Below are positions 25,901 to 35,196 of a stretch of 64,000 nucleotides of DNA, in pieces. The stretch comes from Colius striatus. Its lineage: Eukaryota > Chordata > Aves > Coliiformes > Coliidae. The DNA lies in assembly GCF_028858725.1 (NCBI RefSeq), contig NC_084767.1, forward strand, positions 5,569,501 through 5,633,500, read 5' to 3'. Below the pieces are notes generated by a model. The model made no database searches, was not told the DNA's origin, and saw nothing but the letters and a program-made list of their open reading frames with translations. Position 1 is the stretch's first letter. The number at the start of each line of letters is the position of its first letter. Made by a program: the position numbers and the translations under genes.

Positions 25901-28900
25901 GTATCAGGAGTGAATTCCCCACCTGTTACCACAGTCAGCAACGGTAATTGATTTATGGATAACACCATTACAGCAAATCTGTCTTATTTGCTGTGACCTC
26001 CACAAGGAAGAGACAGCATAGCTTATGCATATAATTGCATGCTGAACTGCCAGAATCATGCAGGAGTAAGCATAATATAAAAGCTTGACATAATACTTCT
26101 GAGAAATATGAGAAAAAGATGTGTAAAAAGTGACTGTAATTCATAACATATTTGGCTTAATATTGATGTCTAGAAAATGCAAAATTGAAGTGATGCATTG
26201 GTAAATTCAGTTGTAGTGAATCCACAGTTCTGATTAAAAATTGTCATTACAATCATACAGCAATACACCAGTACTGTGTGAAAGATGGGTCACAGCTCAT
26301 TATATGGTATAAATGGGAATCTCAAATCATTAGGGATGCATGGGCCCTGCAGTTTTATAATGCCCATTAGAAACATGCGATAAGTTTGTGATGATACAGC
26401 AGATTTTAACACTGGTGCCAGGTCTGGGAAGGGGAAGAGCACGTTAACGAACTGTTACTTGGACTAGTACCTTGCTCAGGATGAACTGTTGCAAGTTCCT
26501 TCCCCATGATGAACTGCCAAATCAAGGCTCTCATTCATAATTCCTTCTCAGAACTATGACATATGTTGTGTAATAAGATGGTGATGGTTAAACTGTGTCA
26601 TGAAGTTCATAGAAAGTTAATTCAGTGATCTTCTGATAAAATCGTAGAGTCATAGAATGGGTTGTGTTGGGTTGTAAAAAGTCCTTGTCTGACTTTCTTG
26701 TAAGCCCCAAAATATTTCTGTTTAGAAGATCTTCATGTTTTCACAGTGTGGATTTCTCTGAAGTGGGATCCCACTAAAAACTGACTTTAGGGATGTTTTC
26801 CTCATTAAAACCTGTGTTTATGTTCAAAAGTCAGGATGCTGTGCTTGCTCAGTTTCTCTGGCCTCATAGCAAATTTAATGCAGGCAGCAGAGGAAAAAGG
26901 GCTAAAATACTTAAACTGTAAGTCTCTTCAATTCTGGCTTTTTGGTCAAAATTTCAAACAAACTGATCAGATCCAGTTTTGAGCAGTAAAAATGTAAGTG
27001 CAGGTTTCATATGGGCAACTTACTGTTTATGTGAACTGATGTCACAGGATGAATTACAGGTTTCCAAAAGAAGATGAAAGAATGGTTTGACATAAAGATT
27101 CCTTTCAAGCCATAAACAGTGTATCCTGGAAAATTCCATTAGGTTAACCAACAGTATTCCTGAAAGCATGGGTCTAATTCCAGTGGTTTTTTTTCTCTCT
27201 CCACAGCGATTACCTAGTCAAATTGAAGAGAGGAATGAAAAATTAAAGAAAGAAATGTTAGGTAAGTAGCATGTGCATATAACTTGCATAATTTCATAGT
27301 ACTCCTCTCAGTCTACTAGAAAAATAGAAGTGCATGAGTAGAATCTCTTCTATAAAATGGAAAGAAGGTTAATCTTAAATATGTGTTCTGTGTTAAACAA
27401 AACTCCTAATTTCTTCATAGTTCTCCATTGTTTGGTTTCACCTACAGTAAGTTCTTGACAAATAATTCTCACATACATAAAAAGCTGTTAGTTGCATTTA
27501 AAGAAAGAATAGTCAAGACCTTCTAAAGCAATTTAATATCGATGTATGTAAAAGCAGCAGAAAACGGTGTGAACTGCTCTGCCCTTTCTCTCTACAAGTA
27601 AAGCTTCAAAGGAAACATTCCCATGAAAGGGAGAAAAAGAAGACAACCAGCTGTAATAACTGAGCATGTTTGATCTTGTGTCTGAAGAAATAGATTTGGT
27701 TCTTTTCGTAGCACTTCCAGCCTCTAGACCTCCACATCTTCATCTTCACCTTGATTTATATAGCATTTCAGTTCTGGTTGTTTGGAAGCTGTATTAGCCC
27801 TACTTAGTGTTACAAACAGGCATCTGGCCTTGCTAAAAGTGAAAGTAGATTTCTTAACTGCATAGCTCATTGTCTCTTGACTTTTTACAATTAACCAACT
27901 TTCGTTTTTTGGCGGGGGTGGAACCTCCTGCCCAAAACAAACTGCTGTCAACATTGTCTGCTCGCTCCTGCTGAACAGGGTTTGTAGGCTTTGAAGGTTT
28001 GGGATGGGAAAGACGGTGGTTTGTTATTCTGCAGAGAATCAGGTTAAATAAACTCAGTCTGTCTTGCACGTTGTAACACTAACTCTGAAACTATTTGTGA
28101 AGAAGAGACTGTTTCAAGGGCTTATGCTGAAGCTGGTATTTTTCCTTTTTGTTTTTTTTCCTTGCTGTGCAGGGTGTCTGATTTGCTCTTGCTTTGTACC
28201 TGTTTTGACTTAGTGAAGTTGTAGTGGGGCTTTCTAGGGCTTTATGTCATCATTCTGTTTCCACCATTGTACTTAGAACGAGGCATAAATAAAGAAGGTG
28301 AAGTGTGATCATGTTATAAATAAATGACAAATGCAGAAAATCTCCAGAAGGATTTCCATGGGAAGGATATCCATTTGTAGGATATGGGATGGTTTTCAAC
28401 ACAAAGTAACTTGAAAACAATTCCTGATCTTTTTTTTGAACTCTCCTTTTGTACCATTGTTACCAATGTCTAAAGGGCTTTGCTAATCACAAGAGACTAT
28501 ACTGAAACAATAAATACAGCTTTATAAAGTGTCACAAAACACCTAGATTTATACTGCTAAATTTTGCCTTGATTGCAGATTAGAAGGTGTTAATCCAGTG
28601 GCAGTTAGGATCTCAGAACTGAAATGGTCTTTTGGGAACCAACTCGCGCTCTTCATGTTGGGTTCTCTAGACGGGAATCCCTTCTCAATAATGTTACATA
28701 CATGCCAGGAGATAGACTGATGTTTGTTGGTGTACCCAGGAACACCAGACTCAGAGTGAGGTAGTACAGCCTATAACCCTGTCTCCATCCACAGCCTTTG
28801 CATGTGACAGGATTCGTATAAATTGTCACATGTACTGTTAAAATTACATGGTGTCCATCGGGCAGATGATATTTTTTCCTTAGCACTGCTTGTGATCACT

Positions 28901-31900
28901 AATGTAACACAGACCTTTTTGGTTCCAGGAGAGCAAGTCAGATGCATCCTAATAGTTTCAGGCTAGGCCTGGTCCAGGAGCACTGACACTAAACTGAAGT
29001 CTTTAGAAAGAATGTCACAGATCATGCTTTGGCTCCTTTGCAGTTTGGATATTGAATTGAATTCTTATTTTAGTCAATGGATCAGCCAGGCTTTTATTCT
29101 TTCAGCTAAAACTAAGTCCTAGTATACCCAACTAACTCACACTGTCATGGAAATTGGAGCTGTGTACAAACAAACCAAAATAAATGAAGTGCATCTTCCT
29201 CCTTCCCCGGAATGCTTTCCTCTTTTCCAGAGCTACAGCTCATTACCACATAGTTTGTCGGAAGCTAAAACCACTTCTCAAGTGATTGTGTGTAAATAAG
29301 TCAGAGTACACATTCTTGGCTGGATTTTCCTTCCAGACTACCTAACTATAAATTCTTGTGTGGAAGTGGTAGTGCATGGAATTGAAATTGATGTCACTAC
29401 AAAAAGCATGTTTTGTTGCCAAACCAAGTCCATTTCTGCTGTGTGTTCTGCAAAGGCCTCGCTTTTCCAAAGCCCACATTTGTATTTATTTTCATGTTTT
29501 CCATTCAGCCTTTGCAGGCTCATGCTGTCACTTGCCACTGAAGTCTGCTCAGTACAAACTAACCTCAGAGTTCCAAGTTAAAGCTTAACTTACAGCACAC
29601 TTTGAAAGTTGCATTTAAATCCATGGGACTCTTTCCCTTTATGCTTTCCTAACATGAGCATCCTCTGCCTTAGTAATTACCTGGGATGTGGACATATAGT
29701 GACCATTTTAGGTGGTTTTTAATTTCTCCTCTGACTTTAAAGCCAAAGATTTCCAGCTATTGTGCAACAAGCTAGTGTTGTTTAGAGAAACTATAATTAT
29801 TGTGATAAGTAGGACCAGCTCCTTTTGGGAGAGGATGTGAGAAGAGGGTAAGTTTGGAATAGTTTTAGCAAGAGTTAGCGGCTTTAGGGGCTGTGACAAC
29901 AATACTGTTTTCTGTATGGCTACAGGGGAGCCAACTATATTAGATATGAAGTAATGGTATTGAATATATGCCAGTCTGTGTACCCCATCTTATAGACACA
30001 GGGGCCATCAAGTCTAATTTAAAGCTATTGGGACTTTCAGCTGCAGTTATAAATGGATGCATTCAAGAAAATACCAAAATGCATTAGATTATCAATGTGA
30101 TTTAATGGCAAGGCCTATGAGAGCACCTCACATGTCCCTTTCTGCCAATACAAGATTTTTCTAGCTACTTGAGATCAGCAAAGATATTGACTAAGCTTAG
30201 GGCCTAAAGAATTGGGGGGAAGGGAAGTGTTGGGTTTTTTCTCCTTAATACTGAAGGGCATGTTGTATTTGCAACTAAGCTGCTGAACCCCAATACTTTT
30301 TATAGGGAGGTCACTTTAAATAGTTCAAACTGCAGCTAATATACAGTTACTTCAGTTCAGTCCTGCCTTGCCATTTAGGGAAGGGAAAAGGATTTGCCCT
30401 TGCTCTTTTAATTGCCTAAGAAATGTTGTTGATTATATAGAAAGTTATACAAAGATGAGACCTCTTCAGGAAATTTGTCTTCTTAACACAAACAATATCT
30501 AGCTTAACTTCCAAACATTGCACATCAACACTGTTAACTATACTAGAACTATTGCCAGCAAGACTGAATAGCAACTAATTTTGGCTGTTACAGCTGAACA
30601 TAATTCATGAGAAATCCTTTTGTGCATCTGCCTTTTGCAACAGGATGTTTAACTGCAGTTTAGGCTAATACTGAATCTCAGACTTCTGAGCCCTCAATCG
30701 ATTTTTAACAGTTAGTTTACACATTAAACCTCTGAATATTACTTTGATGAAGAAAATAAACATATTGGGTTTCCAGGTGAGAACTAGGCACGAGGTCTCT
30801 AAAATATAAAGAACAAGATCTATGAAAATATGGTCTCAGAGAGGAGAATGTGACCCTGCTGGGGACAAGTGAGTGTTTGATTGCTGAGAACTCTTTGCAG
30901 CTGAGTCACAGCTCCACATGCCTTTTTCCTTCCTTCAAGCACAGTCTGTCTTTTAAGAGAGCTTTTCTTTGGGAGGAGGAGGAGGAGGAGATTGGACTTA
31001 ACTACAGATCTTCATTTAGGGATGAAAGGAGAGTGGGGGGAGGAGGAAGTAGTGCTTTCCTACAATGATGGGTTTATGTGTGCCAAGACAGCAGGAGCAA
31101 CGCTTTGGGCTTGAGTTCCAGGAAAAGACAAGGCTTTCTTCTGCTTCATTAACAATTTATTAAATCTGGCTGCACCAAAAGGCATTGCTGTATGTGGATT
31201 GAAGTGGTAGAACAGAAAAGTGGCCTATGACTGTATTGTTTTAGTTATTCAATCACAGTGAGATGAAGAATAACGTCTTACGTATATGATAGGGTCTTTA
31301 GTTTCTCCCAGAGAACTGTCCTAGCTACAAGCAAGATACCCAGGCAGTTGTTGTGTGGTTATTGGCTCCAGTATGACCGGAAAAGAGCCATCCTGCTAAC
31401 TCCAATTAGAAAAGACCTTTCACAGTTTCCTGAAACAGGCAAATTCTAAGCCAGCTGCAGTGCCTGCATAACTTGTGAGCTGTTTACAACAGACCCAAGC
31501 AATGCCAGACTATGCCAGGATTCTTCCACCGACAGACAAAGACACTTCTCACCCTAAACCTGAAGCTAAGCAATGACCAAATGTTAGTCTAGAAGTACCA
31601 TAGCAACTACTTATCCCAGTCATTAGATATGCTATGAACAACTTTATGGTTTTATAACCAAACTGCTTTCAGGATTAAGTATAAAATGATGAACTTACTA
31701 GTTAACCAAGCTTAAACAGTGTAGCTTAAAAAAAAACCCACTACCAGTACAAAGAAGCTAATCCTAGCTGACTCACTCACTGGAATGACTTTGGCCAGAT
31801 CACTCAACTGCCTCATCTGTTAGTCCACATAGAGGGGAAAAAAAAAATTGAAGAAAAATTGTGTCTCACCACCTAGCTGCTTTTGTAAGCTAAAGCTGTC

Positions 31901-34261
31901 TTTTTTCCACTGTAAGGCCACAGAATTGCCATGTTGACTCTCAAAGACCAGTCTCGCTTTAAAACAATTACAGAAATCCCTGAAACATACCCAGTTGTGA
32001 ACCAGCACTTTGATGCAAGGTCTTATTTACTTTGGACTATTGAGGAGTACCACAGTGCTGCTTTATGCAGGACTGAGTTGTTCCTTAGAATAAAACAGTT
32101 CCATTTTTCAACAGCTCTTATTTCTTTTTGTGTTTTCTGTGAATGTGTTCAGAAAAGCTCCCCCTGCCCAATTCAGTTTTGGAAATGTGATTCAAAAAAA
32201 GTAGTGTATTTTGGTGATGGTGTTTAACCTGTCTTGAACAGTTGACAGATGATGAGAGGTAAGGGGCATACTTCCATGGCATAAGTTCAGACCTGGATAT
32301 GGTTTCTGTTTGGAGCACGGTCACAGGCCTGCAGTATCATGCAAGGCAAATCTCTTGATCTTTTCGTACTCCATTTGTGCTACTTAAATACTGCCTCTTT
32401 CTATAAAGAATTTACAGAGAGCTTTGCTCCTTATGTTCCTGTGCTACTTTATCAGTACTGTGAGGATACTGCTTTAGTGTGGCTTAGCAACGAAGTCTGA
32501 ACTGAATTGTGGCTGGTGCACTGTGGTGAGGAAACTTATTATATAGCAGTAGTGATGATTGCACTGCTGGGCAGAAATGGGGCTTTCAAACAAACAGAAG
32601 GACTTAGGAAAAACCAAACTGACGAGTTCTCTTTTGACTTTACAGTTAGATTCTAATATATTAGTTTCAACGTAGAAATACAGGTGAAGATGATGAGAAT
32701 ACCAGAGGTGCCCTTGACTGAAGATGGCTTGCTCAATGCACGCAGGTGCAAGGAGGAACAGCTGTGGCATTTGCACCTTTGAGTTACGTGATTGTGGCTG
32801 CTTCAGTTGCTCAGCTGGATTTCCTGGGTGCCAGCTATAGGTGTCACTTTTCCCCCACTGTGTGCAAGCACAAAATCTATTGCCTTGAAGAATCTAGTAA
32901 AGGCAGAAGGCTTTTTGAAAGGTGGTTTGTAACCTGTGGTTGCAAACCTAGAGTAGGTTTCAACATGTCCAGACTTCTTCAGTTTGTTCTTTGGTAAATT
33001 AGTCTACAATTCTGCATTGGAGCCAGGAGGAAAATTGTGTTTTCCTTTGTCATGCTTACAGGGGCTCATTTAGCTTGTGTTTAGCCAACATTTAAGTTGT
33101 TATCTCTGCTTACTGTTTAATTTTAGGCATTTTATCTATACAGAATTTTTTTAAGGGTGTCCTTTTGTTGCACTTCCCCTTTTATAGGTGGTAGCAAGAT
33201 TCATTTCCTAGAGTCAGAAAGCAAGTATGATACATGTATTTTGATAGAAGCCTTGAGATTTTATTAATACTTCATGTATATTTAACAATGCTTGTTAAAT
33301 AATAGCTGTTCCGAGCTCTTAGCAGTGGTAAGTTAGTCCTGGAGAGCTCTAAGTTCTGAAAGTTAGTTATTGGTGTTGTCACATGTCATCATCATGCTGA
33401 GGTTTTTAGCAGGGAAAATGGCTATAAAGTTGTATGCAGTGTGCTTCAAATGGAACTGCTTAGCCTGCAGGTGCAAGGATGACTTTGTTTTATTTGTCTT
33501 TCTATCAATATACAGATGCAGAAAGGGGTTTTTTTAATACTTACCCATTGAACAGTTTGACCTTTGTCTTCCATTGTGTCTTCTGGTAGCCCAAGCAAAC
33601 CAAGCAGTTGTAATGCTCTTGATTGTTTATAGAGCTGTAGCTGCATCAAAAATGACCAGAACTGAAACCTTTGTGTTAGAAAATGGAATGTTGGCAGCTA
33701 TCAGAATTCTAGCCAAGCATAAGCAAAGGGGAGACCAGTGCTTTGCTGTGAGCTGTTAAAACTCTTGTGCCTCAACAGCTTACAACTGAAGAAATGAAGT
33801 GCTTCTGGATAGCTATAACCACATAGCCATGAGTATCTGCAGCCACTTCTTCAGCTGCCTGACAAACCCTTCAGAACTAGCATGGTGATCCATTTTCAAC
33901 CCCAAAGCTGACAGTAGCTATACCACAGCTGGGTATATTCATGTTAAGAGTCTCTCTCTATATATATACATAAAAATAGATAAATGACAATAAATAGTCA
34001 ACAAACTGCAGAGATTGCCACAGCATTTACCTTAAATTGATAGATAAATGAGTGTAGTTGGGCATAATTCAGTGGAAGCTTTCCCTCTGCTTAATACTGA
34101 TGGTGTTACCTCTTCTTTTGATTGCAGGCAAACTGAAGGATCTTGGGAATTTGGTTCTCCGCCCCTTTGGCCTGTCAACAGAAAATTTCCAGATAAAACA
34201 GGATTCATCAACTGGTTCATACTCCATCAATTTTGTTCAAAATCCAAACAACAATAGATAA
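4650..34261 (+). CDS. TTC1: TTC1, tetratricopeptide repeat protein 1 (seven coding exons joined)
   Basis: Joining 4650-4973, 16322-16382, 18208-18320, 20297-20333, 22066-22214, 27207-27261 and 34128-34261 gives 873 nt, one uninterrupted frame of 290 residues plus TAA; human TTC1 is 292. All introns are GT-AG. Residues 1-108 are an acidic, Ser/Glu-rich, probably disordered N-terminus. Three TPR motifs follow at about 114-147, 153-186 and 187-220, with the expected small and aromatic positions ([51 protein letters not shown]). A conserved tail with [20 protein letters not shown] ends in NPNNNR. TTC1 proteins bind HSP70/HSP90 C-termini and act as adaptors for G-alpha16 and Ras in the cytoplasm; this role is known for the family, not read from DNA. 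The start ATG has a strong Kozak context (AACATGG). No frameshift or premature stop is present, so the gene looks intact. Confidence 0.97.
5405..5475. repeat. Minisatellite/microsatellite, 19-bp AT-GT unit
   Basis: Three near-perfect tandem copies of atggtgtgtatatatgtac pass into a degenerate (TA/GT) tract. Each unit contains the self-complementary core gtatatatgtac, so the tract can form cruciform-like structures. It is intronic and likely length-polymorphic. Confidence 0.85.
7085..7205 (+). repeat. MIR-like (CORE-SINE) fossil fragment
   Basis: The order of phrases aatcacttcatctctctctc, ttttgacatctgtaagatgg and tttgagatctaataatgaa follows the conserved MIR/CORE-SINE order: ...aagtcacttaacctctctg..., ...tcatctgtaaaatgg..., ...tttgagatctacagatgaa.... 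The match is heavily diverged, as expected for an amniote-age SINE in a bird. It is based on remembered consensus. Confidence 0.5.
7228..7765 (-). mobile_element. CR1 LINE 3' fragment, minus strand, diverged
   Basis: Read on the minus strand this matches the 3' untranslated and terminal ORF2 region of avian CR1. Recognisable pieces in plus-strand order are gaggtcatctagtccaaccc, the Cys-rich-leader phrase around tgtgaccactggccgttc, gaggctgaac-like (aaggctgaacaaactcagtt), caaaactggacac, and the gacttccttgacctactcgctacac end. No intact reverse transcriptase frame remains and there are many substitutions, so this is an old 5'-truncated copy. The first 40 bases (7228-7268) resemble a second copy of the extreme 3' end, suggesting a nested or duplicated tail. 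Confidence 0.85.
7960..8150 (+). repeat. MIR-like (CORE-SINE) fossil fragment
   Basis: The phrases tttgccttctgtaaaatgac, tgttgagtatttgcc and ctattgaaaggtgctatg resemble the MIR core and its 3' portion (tcatctgtaaaatgg ... gatgaaaggcgctat). It lies 200 bp downstream of the CR1 fragment in the same intron. It is strongly diverged, and the call is from remembered consensus. Confidence 0.45.
16322..16382 (+). CDS. TTC1: TTC1 coding exon 2 (residues 109-128 and first base of 129)
   Basis: This 61-nt exon has acceptor TTTTCTTTTCTAG|AAAAG and donor GCAG|GTGGGT. It encodes [20 protein letters not shown] and the first base of an Asp codon (phase 1). It starts helix A of TPR1, with the canonical GNEQFKK signature shared with other co-chaperone TPR domains. 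Confidence 0.95.
16383..18207 (+). other. TTC1: TTC1 intron 3 with a large TG/TA/CA microsatellite block
   Basis: This 1.8-kb intron runs from GTGGGT to TTGCATCTGCAG. Its main content is the repeat block at 16830-17020 and a perfect 2-copy 12-bp repeat (aagcctgtaagg) at 17411-17434. Nothing else is recognisable. Confidence 0.85.
16830..17020. repeat. Compound (TG)n/(TA)n/(CA)n microsatellite
   Basis: A pure (TG)9-10 stretch is followed by about 150 bp of alternating purine-pyrimidine sequence made of tatatg, gtacat and acacac words, ending in a (CA) run. Such tracts are prone to Z-DNA and slippage. The block contains several short palindromes such as gcacatgtac and tgtacaca-type words. Confidence 0.85.
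18208..18320 (+). CDS. TTC1: TTC1 coding exon 3 (residues 129-166)
   Basis: This 113-nt exon has acceptor CATCTGCAG|ACTATG and donor AAACAG|GTGAAT. It encodes [20 protein letters not shown] and then [18 protein letters not shown]. This covers helix B of TPR1 and helix A of TPR2, with the conserved SNRAA motif that in this TPR class helps form the carboxylate-clamp groove for HSP C-terminal EEVD peptides. The phase is 1 in, 0 out. Confidence 0.95.
18321..20296 (+). other. TTC1: TTC1 intron 4
   Basis: A 2.0-kb intron of unique AT-rich sequence. No repeat element, exon-like segment or RNA gene is recognisable. Confidence 0.8.
20297..20333 (+). CDS. TTC1: TTC1 coding exon 4 micro-exon (residues 167-178 and first base of 179)
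   Basis: This exon is only 37 nt long: acceptor TGTTCTAG|GACAAG, donor GCAAAG|GTATGG. It encodes [12 protein letters not shown], helix B of TPR2, with phase 0 in and 1 out. Its presence is required to keep the frame between the flanking exons and to complete TPR2. Confidence 0.93.
20334..22065 (+). other. TTC1: TTC1 intron 5
   Basis: A 1.7-kb intron with no recognisable repeat, gene or RNA. A segment near 20830-21126 is open on both strands for 80-99 codons, but it shows no family similarity or conserved motif. Confidence 0.8.
22066..22214 (+). CDS. TTC1: TTC1 coding exon 5 (residues 179-228, TPR3)
   Basis: This 149-nt exon has acceptor TTTTGTTTTCTAG|CTGTGG and donor GCATG|GTAAGC. It encodes the whole third TPR ([20 protein letters not shown], then [14 protein letters not shown]) and the start of the capping helix ([10 protein letters not shown]). 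This is the most conserved part of TTC1. Phase 1 in, 0 out. Confidence 0.96.
24971..25071 (+). mobile_element. CR1 LINE 3' end, plus strand
   Basis: About 100 bp of the CR1 terminus: the ggttggacttggatgatctt and tgaggtcctttccagtcctt phrases, then a decayed tail of gattctgtgattctgtgtga, where the family tail is repeated ATTCTATG. It is severely 5'-truncated, as is usual for CR1, and moderately diverged. Confidence 0.85.
26641..26700 (-). mobile_element. CR1 LINE 3' tail fragment, minus strand
   Basis: Reads atcgtagagtcatagaatgg then gttgtgttgggttg, the reverse complement of the CR1 3' tail and its adjacent ccaaccc segment. The match fades after about 60 bp. Confidence 0.65.
27207..27261 (+). 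CDS. TTC1: TTC1 coding exon 6 (residues 229-246 and first base of 247)
   Basis: This 55-nt exon has acceptor CTCTCTCCACAG|CGATTA and donor TGTTAG|GTAAGT. It encodes [18 protein letters not shown], a charged helix that caps the TPR array. Phase 0 in, 1 out. Confidence 0.95.
30970..30990. repeat. (GGA)n microsatellite
   Basis: gggaggaggaggaggaggag, about six GGA units, in intron 7 of TTC1. It is short and purine-only; no function is evident. Confidence 0.8.
31775..31830 (+). repeat. MIR-like SINE fragment
   Basis: gactttggccagatcactca followed by actgcctcatctgttagtcc closely parallels the MIR core (gaccttgggcaagtcacttaacctctctg...cctcatctgtaaaatgg). It is only about 55 bp long. The call is from remembered consensus. 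Confidence 0.5.
34128..34261 (+). CDS. TTC1: TTC1 last coding exon (residues 247-290, stop TAA)
   Basis: Acceptor TTTTGATTGCAG|GCAAAC. The exon encodes [20 protein letters not shown], then [20 protein letters not shown] and NNNR, then TAA at 34259-34261. This C-terminal tail is, as I recall it, essentially identical to mammalian TTC1 and confirms both the gene and the 3' end of the frame. Confidence 0.97.
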
Positions 34262-34770
34262 CATGAATTCAGTCTAGTTCTGCTGGCTTTCAGGCTTCGT
34301 GACTGTGTGCTTGCACCTACCAAGAAAAGGATTTGGCAAACATTCTTCACGTTCCCCAAGTGAAGATAAGACTGGAGCACATTCATTTCTCTGCTTGTGA
34401 AATTATTTACCATGTGGATGTAAAGCAAGTAATTTGAATTCTCTTAGTGATAACTGTGTCCAGTGTGTGGGGGGTGTTTCTGATTTCTTTCTCTTCCCTT
34501 GCGGTGTTTGGCTTATCTAACAGTCAGGATCATTATTTTGGTCCATTCAATGCTGGCAACAAAATTCTGGCAAGCAGCTCAGTTGAATCAAAATGCCCAC
34601 GCACCTGTAGCCAAGAACAAAGCATAATAGTGTCTTGGGGAATTAATGAATCTAGCAGAAGCACTTCTCTGCACTCAGCAGGTGGATATGAGTGACAGCA
34701 TGCACGGAAGCAAGCCAACCTCTTCTGTGGAGTAAATTTTTCTTTGTAATAAAGGCTTGGTATTTCTGCT
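34262..34770 (+). other. TTC1: TTC1 3' UTR
   Basis: Follows the TAA and runs to a probable cleavage site 15-25 bases after the AATAAA at 34748. It is about 0.5 kb long with no repeat. The exact cleavage position is inferred, not seen. Confidence 0.75.
34748..34753 (+). terminator. TTC1: TTC1 polyadenylation signal AATAAA
   Basis: A canonical AATAAA in TTTGTAATAAAGGC, followed 20-45 bases later by a GT-rich stretch (ctggtttgacttgtgaagtt) that fits a downstream CstF element. It is the first canonical hexamer after the TTC1 stop. Confidence 0.85.
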
Positions 34771-35156
34771 GGTTTGACTTGTGAAGTTTTTGCCTTATTT
34801 GAGTCCTTCCCGTGGTGGTGGTGTTAGAAGTGCTTACAGCAACCCACAAATCACATACTCCCAAGACATTCATTTGAAGGGTTTGATTTTGGTTTTCCCT
34901 TGCTTATGGCAATATGAGTAAATTAACCTCAGGCCACCCTCACACCACGGTTTGTTTACTTTATATTAATTTTTCTGGAGGCAACACAGAAATTTTGTGT
35001 CTCTATGTACACACTTCATAATGATACCATAAATTAGCTAAATTTGCATACCTGAGATACATTCATGTTACAGATATCCATAATGGCAAACAAGGGATGT
35101 TACAGTTGGTTGCAAAAGATCTTCAAAGTACACTAGACCTTGAAGACTTTCAAGTA

Positions 35157-35160
<4 letters not shown>

Positions 35161-35193
<33 letters not shown>
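35161..35193. repeat. (TA)n microsatellite
   Basis: tgtgtatata leading into an uninterrupted TA run of about 27 bases, 400 bp downstream of the TTC1 poly(A) site. It is likely polymorphic. Confidence 0.9.

Positions 35194-35196
<3 letters not shown>

Larger units (their letters stand above)
22215..27206 (+). other. TTC1: TTC1 intron 6 (5.0 kb)
   Basis: Holds a plus-strand CR1 3' end (24971-25071) and a minus-strand CR1 tail fragment (26641-26700). The rest is unique AT-rich DNA with no credible exon. Confidence 0.8.
27262..34127 (+). other. TTC1: TTC1 intron 7 (6.9 kb)
   Basis: Mostly unique sequence. It holds a (GGA)n tract at 30970-30990, a MIR-like remnant near 31775-31830, and a short TA-rich microsatellite around 33955-33985. 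Open frames up to about 100 codons (for example near 32474-32776, minus) show no recognisable family and no splice context. Confidence 0.75.

Noticed and set aside
32687-32720. gatgatga followed by ctga, resembling box C and box D of a snoRNA in TTC1 intron 7
   Set aside because: Only about 25 bases separate the boxes, there is no terminal stem and no C'/D' pair; too short for a C/D snoRNA.
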